NCBI RefSeq assembly: GCF_026991495.1
Contig: NZ_JALXBJ010000025.1
Span: forward strand, 1-64,000
Length of the DNA stretch: 64,000 nt
Source of the DNA: Thermococcus sp.
GTDB lineage: Archaea; Methanobacteriota_B; Thermococci; Thermococcales; Thermococcaceae
Direction of reading: 5' to 3'
Of this stretch, positions 16,451-26,867 are shown piece by piece. A model generated the notes under the pieces. It ran no database searches, was not told the origin of the DNA, and was given only the letters and a program-made list of their open reading frames with translations. A program made the position numbers and the translations under genes. Within the stretch, counting starts at the first letter, position 1; every line of letters starts with the position of its first letter.

Positions 16451-17499
16451 GCCTTACCCCTCCTCCACAGCAGCAGGCCCGCTATTACGACGGCAGTTAA
16501 TCCCCCGACCCCAACCAGCCAGTACCTGGATGACGGCCTGGGCTCGTAGACGGGAGCGGGGGCTTCAGAAGAGGTTCCGGCCGTTTTTGGAACCTTTAGG
16601 GAATACAGCATGACCCCAACTGCGGGGTATTTGCTTATTGAGAAATGGGCGCCCTCCTTTGAGATCTCATTAAAGTACTTATTCGTGAGGCTATCCACGG
16701 CGATGAGCATCTTAACTCCGATGGCTTCCAAATCCGGTATAAACCCAAACATACCGGAGGTCACATCGTTGCCGGGATTGAAATTGAGGACGGTTCTACC
16801 GGTTGCGTTTCCCCCGAGCGTCATTACGCTCACAGGGGGGTACTTTATGAATAGGTTTGGGGGAGTAAAGTCGCGGTAGTAGGTTACGTGGGTTATGTTC
16901 ACCCTCCTCATTGTTTCGGGCAGGTATGGTTTTCCGTTTATGACTACGGGGAGCTCCTCCTTGTTTGAAATGTAGAGCCCGAAGAGGAGAGTATGGCCGT
17001 AGTAAGTACCGTTGAGCGAGTAAACCGAACCGTTCGTGAGCACCAATTTATACTCCCCTGAAACGGTGAGGTTTTTGTAGAGGTCGTCCTCAAGCCTCTT
17101 CCCCCTCGGCGAAAACGGGGTGGAGTTGATCAGCGGACCGGGCAGGGGCTTACATGATGCCGGGCGGACCACGTTGACGTAGGAAAACGGCCTGCGAAGT
17201 ACGGGATTTCCCAGGAAAAGGAGCGTTACGTTGACGTAGGCCGTGTTCTCCGTCACCCGCTGGACCCTGAACTTCACAAAGATCTGCTGGAAGCCAATGG
17301 AGTATGCGCATTTACCGTGTACATACTCCACACTTCCTCCCCATGCATACGTTTTAGCCGGGGTTGCATTGGCGTAGTATTCCAATGTGGTGCCGCTTTT
17401 AAACCAGTAGGGTACGGTAGCAGTCCCGACAGCTCCGGAGGCCAGAGGGAGCAGCAGGGTCAGCAGGGCGATTGCACTCAAAAAGAAAAGGGACTTCAT
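16447..17499 (-). CDS. Membrane-anchored ectodomain protein (locus 1)
   Basis: A 350-residue protein with an N-terminal signal peptide (about residues 1-22, ending LASGAVG), a long extracellular domain with many Asn-x-Ser/Thr sites, and a C-terminal membrane anchor (WLVGVGGLTAVVIAGLLLW) followed by RRGKA. There are three cysteines in the first third. No family is recognised. The start ATG has GGAGGTG 6 nt upstream. It lies 17 nt after the small secreted protein gene and overlaps the permease gene. The protein at 50698-51591 has the same place and build in locus 2. Confidence 0.84.
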   Translation of the reverse strand: MKSLFFLSAIALLTLLLPLASGAVGTATVPYWFKSGTTLEYYANATPAKTYAWGGSVEYVHGKCAYSIGFQQIFVKFRVQRVTENTAYVNVTLLFLGNPVLRRPFSYVNVVRPASCKPLPGPLINSTPFSPRGKRLEDDLYKNLTVSGEYKLVLTNGSVYSLNGTYYGHTLLFGLYISNKEELPVVINGKPYLPETMRRVNITHVTYYRDFTPPNLFIKYPPVSVMTLGGNATGRTVLNFNPGNDVTSGMFGFIPDLEAIGVKMLIAVDSLTNKYFNEISKEGAHFSISKYPAVGVMLYSLKVPKTAGTSSEAPAPVYEPRPSSRYWLVGVGGLTAVVIAGLLLWRRGKA

Positions 17500-17516
17500 C
17501 GGAGCACCTCCTGAAA

Positions 17517-17919
17517 TTAAATCGAATTGGGCGGAATGCCTACTGAAGCAATAACCCCGAAATAGGCGCCCATAACGTCTCCGTATGCAATGGTTTCGAC
17601 AGAGTACAGGGTATTATCAGGGCAGTAACACCACAGATCCCCAAGTCCATATGACCATCCGTAGTGCGTGTCGTCGTACCAGTAGGAAGGAGAGCAGACG
17701 TAGAAGTATGCTGTGGCACTTGCACCGATCCCTCCGAGCAGCGATATACCATTGGTCTCTATATCCTCCCCGTACCATACGCACTTGGAGATCTGCTTGT
17801 AGTGGACATCAGCTGGCTGAGGAGCTGATGCAACGCTTGCCGCTTTTACAATGCCACTCAACAGTCCAGTTGCCACCAGCATTCCCAATAGCCCCCAACA
17901 ACAACTTTCGGTGTTGCAT
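17517..17919 (-). CDS. Small secreted Cys/Tyr-rich protein, signal peptide frameshifted (locus 1)
   Basis: The open frame from the TTG at 17888 (or ATG at 17882) encodes about 120 residues beginning MLVATGLLSGIVKAASVASA. The mature part is rich in Tyr, Trp and Gly, with four cysteines (SKCVW, YVCSP, LWCYC). Upstream, the ATG at 17919 gives MQHRKLLLGAIG, the missing positive and hydrophobic start of the signal peptide, but in another frame. Reading GGG at 17884-17886 as GG would join them into one perfect signal peptide. A TATA-like ACTTTAAATTTATG lies at about 17961-17974. It heads the ABC-2 exporter operon. Function unknown; a bacteriocin-like product is a guess. Confidence 0.7.
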
Positions 17920-18091
17920 TGTCCCCCCCAATGATGTTGAGGGCAGTATAAACTCTCATATCATAAATTTAAAGTTTTTGTTCGAATGTACGCACTATAT
18001 TCCAACAACAGTTTTGGGATTTCACTCTCCATTTAAAATCCCCGACCCACGGCGAAAAGAACTCGGTGGGGCAGAAAAGTAAAGGGCCCCT

Positions 18092-19462
18092 TCAAGCCCT
18101 GAGGGCCTCCTCAAGCAACTTTAACCCGAACTGGAGATACTCCTCTGCCTTCTCCTCGCTCTTCGCCTCGCTGAAGACCCTGATTATGGGCTCGGTTCCG
18201 CTGGCCCTGACCAGAACCCAGCCGTCGCTGAAGAGGATTTTTGTTCCGTCGGTGGTGTCCATCTTATAGCCCCTTGCCTCTGCAAGCTCGGCGACCTTGG
18301 CCACTACCGCCCTCCTGTCGCCTTCGACCTTTCTCTTCGTCTTGAACTGGTAGTACCTCGGGAGCTCATCGATCAGCTCGCTGAACTTTTTGCCTGACTT
18401 CGCGAATATCTCAACTATCTTTGCCGTCGTCATCGCCCCGTCCCTTCCCAAGACGAAGTCCGGGAATATTACGCCGCCGTTCTCCTCGCCGCCTATCGTT
18501 CCGCTGTGTTCAAGGAGAGCCCTCGCGACAATGAGGTCGCCGACTTTGGTTCTCATCACCTTCGCGTTGTTCCTCTCCGCTATATCATCAAGGAGGTTTG
18601 AGGTCGCAACAGTTGTAACGAGAAGCCCACCGCCCTTCTCTCTCAGAACGGCATCGGCAACGAGCGCGAAGGTCTTGTCGCCCTGGATGAAGCGTCCGTT
18701 CTCGTCTATGAAGACCGCCCTGTCAGCGTCACCGTCCTGCGCAACGCCGAAGTCGGCACCAAGGGCCTTGACGATCCTCATGAGCTCCCACAGGTTCTTC
18801 TCCGTCGGCTCGGGGTTTCTGGCCGGGAAATGGCCGTCCGGATGGGCGTTTACAGAGACGACCTTACAGCCGAGCTCCCTGAGGAGGTAGGGAAGTGTCA
18901 GAGAGCCGGCGCCGTTTGAGGGGTCAACGACGACAAAGGGCCTGCTCTTCCCTATCGCCTCGACGTCAACGCGGGCCTTTATCGCCTCGATGTAGGGCTT
19001 TATTATATTCTCCTTCCTGATTTCGCCTATCTCGTCCCATTTAGCTCTGTCAAAGTCCCCGTTGAAGAATATCTCCTCAACTACCGCCTCGCGTTCCTTC
19101 TTCAGGCCCATACCGTTCGGCTCAAGGAGCTTTATTCCGTTGTACTCCGGCGGATTGTGGCTGGCCGTTATAACCGCCCCGCCATCTGCCTTGAAGTGGT
19201 TGGTAGCCCACTGTATTGCCGGCGTCGGGGCTATTCCAACGTCTATGACGTCACAGCCCACGCTCAGCAAACCGCTGATTAAAGCGTCCTTGAGCATCTC
19301 ACCGCTGACGCGCGTATCCCTGCCGACAACAACGAGCGGCTTTTTCCTGCCCTCCCTCTTGAGCATCGTCCCGAAGGCCATGCCCATCTTGAGGGCGAAC
19401 TCAGGGGTTATCCTCTCGTTCGCTATACCGCGAACTCCAAAGGTCCCGAAGAGCTTTCCCAT
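18092..19462 (-). CDS. manB: Phosphomannomutase/phosphoglucomutase family
   Basis: A 456-residue alpha-D-phosphohexomutase. The phosphoserine loop is ITASHNPPEYNGIK (about residues 92-105), the Mg-binding motif is DGDADR, the sugar-binding loop is GGEENGGVIF, and the phosphate-binding motif RASGTEPIIRVF lies near the C-terminus. I start at the ATG at 19462 because GAGGTGG lies 5 nt upstream and the GTG at 19471 is inside it. As last gene of the mannosylglycerate operon, it should interconvert mannose-6-P and mannose-1-P; phosphoglucosamine activity is also possible in this family. Confidence 0.92.
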   Translation of the reverse strand: MGKLFGTFGVRGIANERITPEFALKMGMAFGTMLKREGRKKPLVVVGRDTRVSGEMLKDALISGLLSVGCDVIDVGIAPTPAIQWATNHFKADGGAVITASHNPPEYNGIKLLEPNGMGLKKEREAVVEEIFFNGDFDRAKWDEIGEIRKENIIKPYIEAIKARVDVEAIGKSRPFVVVDPSNGAGSLTLPYLLRELGCKVVSVNAHPDGHFPARNPEPTEKNLWELMRIVKALGADFGVAQDGDADRAVFIDENGRFIQGDKTFALVADAVLREKGGGLLVTTVATSNLLDDIAERNNAKVMRTKVGDLIVARALLEHSGTIGGEENGGVIFPDFVLGRDGAMTTAKIVEIFAKSGKKFSELIDELPRYYQFKTKRKVEGDRRAVVAKVAELAEARGYKMDTTDGTKILFSDGWVLVRASGTEPIIRVFSEAKSEEKAEEYLQFGLKLLEEALRA

Positions 19463-19472
19463 CTCAACCACC

Positions 19473-19865
19473 TCACGTCATTGCACTCGCAAAGTTCAGT
19501 ATCTCCAAGACAAAGATGTAGAGGCCGTAGATAAATGCTCCAGCCTGGAGGAGGGCAACTAAGACCTTCAGGGGCTTCAGCTTTCCCGAGAGGAGCGGTA
19601 CCGGAAGGCCGGCCAAAACCGCCGCGAAGAGGTAGATGACCGCGTTCTTCAGGGGTGTGTAGTCAATGGGCACGCTGACCCCCGGGTATCTGAAGGTAAC
19701 CTCCTGCCCCTTGACTTTAAAAGTGAAGTCCGCGTTCTGCAGGCCAACGACGAGCACGTAGGCCATTATGAGGACGAAGAGCAGCGTCGGGAGGAGGCTG
19801 AGGGAGAGGGAGGAGATCGAAGAGCTGAACCTCTCCCACGAGTCCGCACACTTTTCCTTCGCCAT
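19473..19865 (-). CDS. Small membrane protein inside the mannosylglycerate operon
   Basis: A 130-residue protein with about three hydrophobic segments (about residues 24-44, 78-96 and 103-122) and a strand-rich loop (FTFKVKGQEVTFRYPGVSVPIDY) between the first two. I chose the ATG at 19865; GGAAGTGAG lies just upstream, and the GTG at 19874 lies within that site. It is 7 nt from the mannose-1-P guanylyltransferase and 10 nt from the phosphomannomutase gene, so it is surely in the same transcript. It is not part of the four-gene operon described in Pyrococcus horikoshii. Function unknown. Confidence 0.78.
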   Translation of the reverse strand: MAKEKCADSWERFSSSISSLSLSLLPTLLFVLIMAYVLVVGLQNADFTFKVKGQEVTFRYPGVSVPIDYTPLKNAVIYLFAAVLAGLPVPLLSGKLKPLKVLVALLQAGAFIYGLYIFVLEILNFASAMT

Positions 19866-19870
19866 GATGC

Positions 19871-21265
19871 TCACTTCCTTCCAAAGTCATCCGCAAAGCG
19901 GACTATGTCGTCCTCGCCGAGGTATTCACCTATCTGGGTTTCTATAACTTCGAGGACGACCTTTCCGGGGTTTTCAAGCCTGTGGACTGTGCCGGCCGGT
20001 ATGAATGTGCTCTCCCCCGGCCTGAGGAGAATCTCCCTGTCGCCAACGCGAACCTTAGCGGTTCCCCTCACCACGACCCAGTGCTCCGAGCGGTGGTAGT
20101 GCATCTGAAGGGAGAGCTTTTTGCCGGGCAAAACCGTCAGGCGCTTTATCTTGTAGCGCTCGCCCTCCTCAAGGAGAGTGTAGCTTCCCCAGGGCCGATA
20201 GGCGGTTCTGTGGACTATTGCCCTCTCGTCGTTCTTCTCCTTCAGAACCTTGTATATTTCCTTGACCTTCTGGCTCTCCCCCTTCTTCGCCACGAGGAGG
20301 GCATCGTCGGTATCGATTATGATGAGGTCTTCAACGCCCACCGTCGCGGTTAGGCGTTCGGATATTATGAGGTTGTTCTTAGAGTTTACCCCGATGTGGT
20401 AGGCGTTTTTGCTCGTTATCCTCATGGCGTTCCCGTCTTCGTCCTTCTCAAGAACCTCGTATATCGCGTCGAAACTGCCGAGGTCGTTCCAGTAGGTGTT
20501 GAGTGGAACAACGGCAGCCTTGTCGGTCTTCTCCATAACTCCATAATCCACGCTTATCTCCGGGGCCAGCTCGTAGACCTTCTCTATGCTCTCCTCCTCG
20601 AAGGCCTTCACAAGCTCCGGCGCGTGCTTCTCCGCCTCCTCAAGGAAGAGCGACGTCGAGAAGGCGAACATCCCGCTGTTCCAGTAGTAGCCGCTCTCAA
20701 CGTATTTCTTGGCCGTCTCAAGGTCCGGCTTCTCCTTGAACTCGGCAACGGTGTAGCCGAGAACCTTCTCACCTTCCTTGATGGCCTCGCCCGGCCTTAT
20801 GTAGCCGTAGCCGGTGTGGGGCCTCGTCGGCTTTATGCCGAAGGTCACTAAGTAATCCTTAGCGAGCTTCTCCGCACTGGCGAAAGCGGTCTCGTAGGCC
20901 TCGTTCACCTCAATAAGGTGGTCACTCGGCAGAACTGCAACAACCGAGTCACCAAAGGCCTCGTCTATCGTCTTAACCCCCCAGTAGATGGCCGGGAGGG
21001 TGTTCTTGCCAACCGGTTCAAGGAGGATGTTCTCGGCCGGAAGCTCGACGCCGAGCTCCCTCAGGTCGTCGAGAACCCTGAAGCGGTACTCCCAGTTGGT
21101 GACCACGAATATCTCCGCCGGCCTTGAGAACCCAAGCGCTCTCTCGACGGTCTTCTGGAAAAGGCTCTTATAGTCGAGGAAGCGGACGAACTGCTTGGGC
21201 ATGAGTTCTCTGCTCAGGGGCCACAGTCGGGTTCCCTTTCCCCCGGCTAAGATCAGCGTCTTCAT
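19871..21265 (-). CDS. manC: Mannose-1-P guanylyltransferase / mannose-6-P isomerase (bifunctional)
   Basis: A 464-residue bifunctional enzyme. The N-terminal nucleotidyltransferase begins [18 protein letters not shown] and includes LPSDHLIEV. The C-terminal cupin (isomerase) domain carries the metal-binding [18 protein letters not shown] and ends with [17 protein letters not shown]. It makes mannose-6-P from fructose-6-P and GDP-mannose from mannose-1-P, the donor for mannosyl-3-phosphoglycerate synthase encoded two genes upstream. It overlaps the mpgP gene by 4 nt. Confidence 0.95.
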   Translation of the reverse strand: MKTLILAGGKGTRLWPLSRELMPKQFVRFLDYKSLFQKTVERALGFSRPAEIFVVTNWEYRFRVLDDLRELGVELPAENILLEPVGKNTLPAIYWGVKTIDEAFGDSVVAVLPSDHLIEVNEAYETAFASAEKLAKDYLVTFGIKPTRPHTGYGYIRPGEAIKEGEKVLGYTVAEFKEKPDLETAKKYVESGYYWNSGMFAFSTSLFLEEAEKHAPELVKAFEEESIEKVYELAPEISVDYGVMEKTDKAAVVPLNTYWNDLGSFDAIYEVLEKDEDGNAMRITSKNAYHIGVNSKNNLIISERLTATVGVEDLIIIDTDDALLVAKKGESQKVKEIYKVLKEKNDERAIVHRTAYRPWGSYTLLEEGERYKIKRLTVLPGKKLSLQMHYHRSEHWVVVRGTAKVRVGDREILLRPGESTFIPAGTVHRLENPGKVVLEVIETQIGEYLGEDDIVRFADDFGRK

Positions 21266-21999
21266 CCTATCACCCCCAGTAACTCATCCGGAGAGCTTAT
21301 ATTTTTAGCCTTGGCATGGCTAAGGTCCCCAACGATGAAGGCCCTATCGACAACCTCGAAGAGCGGGAAGTCGTTTTCCCCATCGCCAACGGCATAGCTC
21401 TCAACCTCTCCAAGGCGCGAGTAGAGGTTGAGGAGGACTAAGGCAGCCCTTCCCTTATCGGTGTTCCCGGTCACGTTCACGAACCTGCTCCCCCTGACGA
21501 CCCTAAGCCCCTTAGCTTCAAGCTCCTCCGTAAAGCCCTCCCTCGACCACCTGAAGATTGTCTCGCTGTACTCCCTCCGAAACGCTAAAGGAACGAGCTC
21601 CTCCGGGAGACCCGTGAAGGCCATGACCTCCTCCGGAGTCGAGTTCCCGTAGTATTTGAGGCCGTATCTGTCGGCGAGTGCATCCAGGACGGTTTTTATC
21701 CTCCCGTACCTCTCGCCGAGCTCGATTACCGTGTAGCTACTTTTTCTAACTCCCCCCACCTCAAAGGGGAAGTAGCCGTCAGGTATTAAGACCGCGCTGC
21801 CGTTCTCGACTATGAAAGGTTCCCTGAGCTTCCACGCCCTCCTGTAGTACTCCTGCTCGGCCCTCGTCTTGGAGGAGTTAATGACCACCTCGAAGCCCGC
21901 TTTCTTCAAGGAGCCGATGAGCTCTTTAGCAGGCTCGGGCGAGTAATCCTCCCCAAGTAAGGTCTTATCGAGGTCGAGGAAGATAACCCTCATTTTCAC
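21262..21999 (-). CDS. mpgP: Mannosyl-3-phosphoglycerate phosphatase
   Basis: A 245-residue HAD-superfamily phosphatase. Motif I is [11 protein letters not shown] (nucleophile Asp in DLDKT, about residues 9-13) and the C-terminal acidic motif is [10 protein letters not shown]. Size and position between mpgS and manC identify it as MpgP, which dephosphorylates mannosyl-3-phosphoglycerate to the compatible solute mannosylglycerate. It overlaps both neighbours by 4 nt, giving strict translational coupling. Confidence 0.95.
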   Translation of the reverse strand: MKMRVIFLDLDKTLLGEDYSPEPAKELIGSLKKAGFEVVINSSKTRAEQEYYRRAWKLREPFIVENGSAVLIPDGYFPFEVGGVRKSSYTVIELGERYGRIKTVLDALADRYGLKYYGNSTPEEVMAFTGLPEELVPLAFRREYSETIFRWSREGFTEELEAKGLRVVRGSRFVNVTGNTDKGRAALVLLNLYSRLGEVESYAVGDGENDFPLFEVVDRAFIVGDLSHAKAKNISSPDELLGVIG

Positions 22000-23177
22000 A
22001 CCTCGAACTTCAAGAGCGTGTCCGACTCGCTCTCAACTGCTTTCATCCACCTCTCAACATCTACCTCTCCAATTGAGGGCATAACCTTTGGCTTTGGTGG
22101 TTCCTCTTTCTCCCCGATTAGAGAGTGTATCCTGAGATCTTCAAGTATGGCATTCCTCAGGGACTCGGTGGCGAGCTCGGAGTGGTATATCGTCCCAAGC
22201 GAGCTGAGTATCATGTCCCTGACGTGCTCCTGCCCCTTGTCCTCGTGGAGATGGGGGTTCAGCGTCTCTATCTGGAAAACCTCGACGCCCTGGTCGTAGA
22301 CCTCTTTGAACTTCTCCCTCTCCTTCCACTGCCCGAAGGTCTCGAAGAGGTAAACTAACTCGTAGGGCTCTATGGAGTAGCCGGTGGAGAAGGGCATGAC
22401 ATCCGCCAACTTCATGCTCATCGCGTGCTCGCCGGCGTTGCCGGTGACTATTATGCTCGTCTCGAAGCCCGTGGCAACGCCGAAGAGGGCGTTCATGTAG
22501 CGGTTCGTTATCTCGCTAACCCTACCCCACTTCCTGAAGTACAAACCTCTCGTGCTCACCTTGGGCTTGTGGCGCCAGCTCAGCCTGACCATCGAGTAGT
22601 CGCTCTCGCTCATAAGGAAGCCAGCCGCGTAGTCCTTCACGTACTCGTTTACCGACCCGGGTATGTAGTTGTCCGCGTCAACAAAGCCGACGTATTTGGC
22701 CCCAAGGGCCTTAGCCAGAAGCACTCCGATTATCATTCCCTCGCCTTTCCCGCTCCTCACGCTCTCACCATCCAGTATGTCCGTGTAACCGACCTCCCTG
22801 AATGCTTCTCCTATCCCCGGGTCGCGCTGGTGCACCATGACTATCCTCGACTTCGTGAGGCTGTAGAAGTGCTTTACCAAGTCAACCTCCTGCTTGAAGA
22901 CGTTGGGGCCTTCTCGTTTGCTGTTGGAGACTATTATGATGGGACACTGATGAGGAATAGCCTTGAGGACGCCGTCAACGAGCTGGAGCTTCTCGTTCTT
23001 CATCGGAACTACCACCGCAATGTCCTCAAGAGTTTTGTAGATGTCCTCCCTGGGAACGTTCTTCACCGTGAGCGAGCCGACCTCCCTGGTCTGGCTGTCG
23101 AGCTTGATGACCTTGAGGACCTCGTATATCTCCACCGCGCCGAACAGCTCCTTGTAAACAGGGGCCTCAAGTAGCAA
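21996..23177 (-). CDS. mpgS: Mannosyl-3-phosphoglycerate synthase
   Basis: A 393-residue glycosyltransferase (family GT55). The metal-binding [10 protein letters not shown] lies near the middle, with MIRSGKG-like [10 protein letters not shown] and [13 protein letters not shown] motifs. It transfers mannose from GDP-mannose to 3-phosphoglycerate, the first step of mannosylglycerate synthesis, a heat and salt stress solute in Thermococcales. The start is the TTG at 23177 ([13 protein letters not shown]), with a G-rich ribosome-binding site upstream. It is the first gene of the operon; a 7-bp inverted repeat overlaps its promoter. Confidence 0.96.
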   Translation of the reverse strand: MLLEAPVYKELFGAVEIYEVLKVIKLDSQTREVGSLTVKNVPREDIYKTLEDIAVVVPMKNEKLQLVDGVLKAIPHQCPIIIVSNSKREGPNVFKQEVDLVKHFYSLTKSRIVMVHQRDPGIGEAFREVGYTDILDGESVRSGKGEGMIIGVLLAKALGAKYVGFVDADNYIPGSVNEYVKDYAAGFLMSESDYSMVRLSWRHKPKVSTRGLYFRKWGRVSEITNRYMNALFGVATGFETSIIVTGNAGEHAMSMKLADVMPFSTGYSIEPYELVYLFETFGQWKEREKFKEVYDQGVEVFQIETLNPHLHEDKGQEHVRDMILSSLGTIYHSELATESLRNAILEDLRIHSLIGEKEEPPKPKVMPSIGEVDVERWMKAVESESDTLLKFEV

Positions 23178-23197
23178 GCTACCACCCCCCCGAAAAG

Positions 23198-23216
23198 TTT
23201 ACCTACCGGAGGTAAA
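23198..23216. promoter_or_regulatory. Inverted repeat TTTACCT-N5-AGGTAAA at the mpgS promoter
   Basis: A perfect 7-bp inverted repeat with spacer ACCGG. It overlaps the end of the minus-strand TATA-like TTTTATTTACC (about 23212-23222), 20 nt before the mpgS start codon. This is where a transcriptional repressor would block TFB/TBP or polymerase. The cognate regulator is unknown. Confidence 0.5.
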
Positions 23217-23245
23217 TAAAAGAAAACTCCCTAAAAGGTTTTGCC

Positions 23246-24628
<1,383 letters not shown>

Positions 24629-24640
24629 AAGATGGGAGAG

Positions 24641-25810
24641 CTAATAAGACTTGCGCCTGAGGAAGTACCTCCTCCCCCTCACCTCGACCATCCTGTAAAC
24701 CTCGCCCTCGCTCAGCTCCACCGGGGGCTTCTCGACCTCGTAGGTCTGGTAGTTCCCCATATCCATCATCTGAACCTCCTCCCTGCCGATGCTCGTCACC
24801 ATCGCCTCGCTCTCCTCGTGCTCCACCGTGTCGAGGCCATCCCTCCTCGCGGTCTTCCAGTCCCTGTGCTCCCCCCTGCCGGTTGAGAGGTTCCTCAGAG
24901 AGATGCCCTTTCCATCCACAGCGGTTACCTCGTAGACGTTGCCGGCCCTATCGGAAACTATGTCTCCCCGCCTAAACTTCGGGATTCTCACGCTGACGCT
25001 CGTCCTGTAGGTTTCCTTGCTCGTCTGCCTGTCCATGCCAACGAGCTCATAGGCCTCACTTATCGTGCCACCGAAGCGCTCTCTTATCGCCTGTGCGAGC
25101 TTCCTCGCGCTCGACGTTGAACCCATGTAGAAGTCGAGCCCCTCCTCCTTCTCGATGGTGTCCTGTATGAAGCCCATCCTGTCCCTGCGCATTATTTCAT
25201 CAACCTTCTCCTCAACGAGCTTTCCTATGGCCTTCCTCTCCTCATCGCTCAGGGGCCTTCCCTCGGCGCGAACCTGCAGAATGGCCTCGAAGTAGCCACC
25301 GAGGAACTTCTGACAGCGGGGACAGACCGTCTGCCTAACGTAGACCGTAACGTACTTCCTCTCGTCGTGGAGCTCGCGCTGGAGCTCGTGGGTTCTGGCC
25401 TTAACGCGAACCTCGTAGGTAACTATCGCGGGGAAATGCTCTATGTGCCAGCTTACCGGGGTGAAGGCGATGACCGCTTTGCCAACGGGAAGGTTTTCCA
25501 CGTCCTCAAGCTCTTCCATCGAAACGACCTCGAACTCCTTAACCTTCTCGCTCAGCGAATCCTCGAGGGCCTCAAGGAGTGCGCTGTCGGCGACCTCGAA
25601 TATGAGCTCTTCCAGGTTGTAGCTCTTTGGGTCAACCCACACTCCCCTCTTCTTGTAGCTCCCGCAGTTTCCACAGAGCTCCGTGTTGATTTCATCCGAA
25701 ATGAGGAGCACAGGGTTTTCCTTACGGTAGCAAACCTGGCAGAGGCCCTCGATGAGCGGTCCACCTTCCTCCTCGCTTATCCCGCAGCGGTAGCAGAAGC
25801 GCTCGCCCAT
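24641..25810 (-). CDS. aNMD3, 60S export factor NMD3-related protein
   Basis: A 389-residue archaeal NMD3-family protein. The N-terminus has zinc-ribbon cysteine pairs (FCYRCG, LCQVCY, LCGNCG), with a further CPRC in the VRQTVCPRCQKF segment. An alpha/beta core and a C-terminal SH3/OB-like region (RRGDIVSDRAGNVYEVTAVDG) follow. Eukaryotic NMD3 exports the 60S subunit; archaeal members are thought to act in large-subunit biogenesis or translation. It lies upstream of glkA with a 33-nt gap, but glkA has its own regulated promoter. Confidence 0.93.
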   Translation of the reverse strand: MGERFCYRCGISEEEGGPLIEGLCQVCYRKENPVLLISDEINTELCGNCGSYKKRGVWVDPKSYNLEELIFEVADSALLEALEDSLSEKVKEFEVVSMEELEDVENLPVGKAVIAFTPVSWHIEHFPAIVTYEVRVKARTHELQRELHDERKYVTVYVRQTVCPRCQKFLGGYFEAILQVRAEGRPLSDEERKAIGKLVEEKVDEIMRRDRMGFIQDTIEKEEGLDFYMGSTSSARKLAQAIRERFGGTISEAYELVGMDRQTSKETYRTSVSVRIPKFRRGDIVSDRAGNVYEVTAVDGKGISLRNLSTGRGEHRDWKTARRDGLDTVEHEESEAMVTSIGREEVQMMDMGNYQTYEVEKPPVELSEGEVYRMVEVRGRRYFLRRKSY

Positions 25811-25849
25811 GGTCTCACCAGTTGAGAAGAAGGCTGGAGGTTTAAAAAG

Positions 25850-26149
25850 TTAGAGGAACAGCTTGGCCATCTGGGCGTGCGGAACCCCCTGGATGCGGAG
25901 AACCCTATCCGGGTCCACGTAGCCGAGGTCTATGGCCTTGGAGACGCAGCGCTCGCCGGTCAGGTTTGCTATCGTGGCCTCCTCCAACAGTTCCCTGAGC
26001 CTGCCCTCCTCCACGAGCTCGCCCCCGTAGAACCTCTCCTTGACCTCCAGCTTGAACTCGCCCTCCCTGAAGGTCTTCCCGAGCAGTTCCTCGTCGCATG
26101 CCGCTAAAAGAACCTCCCCTTGAACCCGGTAGACCTTGATGTATATCAT
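25850..26149 (-). CDS. DUF424 family protein
   Basis: A 99-residue protein beginning MIYIKVYRVQGEVLLAACDEELLGKTF, the recognisable start of archaeal DUF424 proteins. A strand-rich N-terminal half is followed by a helical segment and C-terminal PHAQMAKLFL. The family is conserved in archaea beside translation genes, and its role is unknown. It precedes aNMD3 by 39 nt on the same strand, so the two may form an operon. A divergent promoter region of about 100 nt separates it from the ArsR-type regulator. Confidence 0.88.
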   Translation of the reverse strand: MIYIKVYRVQGEVLLAACDEELLGKTFREGEFKLEVKERFYGGELVEEGRLRELLEEATIANLTGERCVSKAIDLGYVDPDRVLRIQGVPHAQMAKLFL

Positions 26150-26252
26150 ACCTCACCGCTAAGCCTGGGCAAACATGGCTTATAAACCTGCCTCCGACCA
26201 AAAGGTTTATAGGGATTTTTCCTTACATTAAGTTAGATTAGGGGGTGGTACC

Positions 26253-26843
26253 ATGGAATCAGACATGGGGAGGCTCCTAGATGTGCTTGGGAACAGGACG
26301 CGGCGGAAGATACTGATCCTGCTCACAAGAAGACCGTACTACGTCAGCGAGCTGAGCCAAGAACTGGGCGTTGGCCAGAAGGCAGTACTTGAACACCTCA
26401 GGATACTCAAGAGCGTCGGACTCGTTGAGGAGCGAACCGAGAGGATCCCGCGGGGGAGGCCGAGGAAGTACTACGCCATAAGCCGCGGCTTCAGGCTGGA
26501 GGTCATGCTCACGCCGTACCTCTTCGGCACCGAGCTCTACGAACCAAAGGGAAGGGGGAAGGGCGTTCTATACGAGGAGGCCAGGTCGATCATAAAGTCC
26601 ACGGAGCCCCTCGATGAAAAGCTCAGGGATCTCGTCGATTTCCTCGATGAGCTTGAGGAAAAGCTCGATGAGACGATGAGACTGAAGAGCGAACTTGAGG
26701 AGGTCAGGCTCCTCGTCGAGACATACATAGAGAACCTGATGCGCAGAACCTACACCGAAGACGAGAGAACCTTTGAGGCTCTGTTCAAAGAGATAAAGGC
26801 GAGGCTTCCGAAGGACCTGCGGGAGAAGATAGAGGGCTTTTAG
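26253..26843 (+). CDS. ArsR-family winged-helix transcriptional regulator
   Basis: A 196-residue regulator. The N-terminal winged helix (about residues 5-75) reads LLDVLGNRTRRKILILL, then the recognition region YVSELSQELGVGQKAVLEHLRILKSVGLV and the wing RGRPRKYYAIS. The C-terminal half is a long charged coiled coil (LDELEEKLDETMRLKSELEEVR), probably for dimerisation. There is no cysteine metal-sensor motif. The ATG at 26253 is preceded by GGGGGTGG; a TATA box (GGTTTATAGG) lies at about 26203-26213. Targets are unknown; autoregulation of the divergent promoter region is plausible. Confidence 0.88.
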   Translation: MESDMGRLLDVLGNRTRRKILILLTRRPYYVSELSQELGVGQKAVLEHLRILKSVGLVEERTERIPRGRPRKYYAISRGFRLEVMLTPYLFGTELYEPKGRGKGVLYEEARSIIKSTEPLDEKLRDLVDFLDELEEKLDETMRLKSELEEVRLLVETYIENLMRRTYTEDERTFEALFKEIKARLPKDLREKIEGF

Positions 26844-26867
26844 AAAGTCTGAAAAGAAGAACTGAAT

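Noticed and set aside
17919-17970. Alternative 33-residue peptide MRVYTALNIIGG... upstream of the locus 1 secreted gene
   Set aside because: No ribosome-binding site or signal-peptide character; it ends at a stop within the real gene and overlaps the promoter region.
22425-23174. 249-residue plus-strand open frame opposite mpgS
   Set aside because: Antisense shadow of a well-conserved glycosyltransferase; GC-rich codon use in Thermococcus commonly opens such frames.
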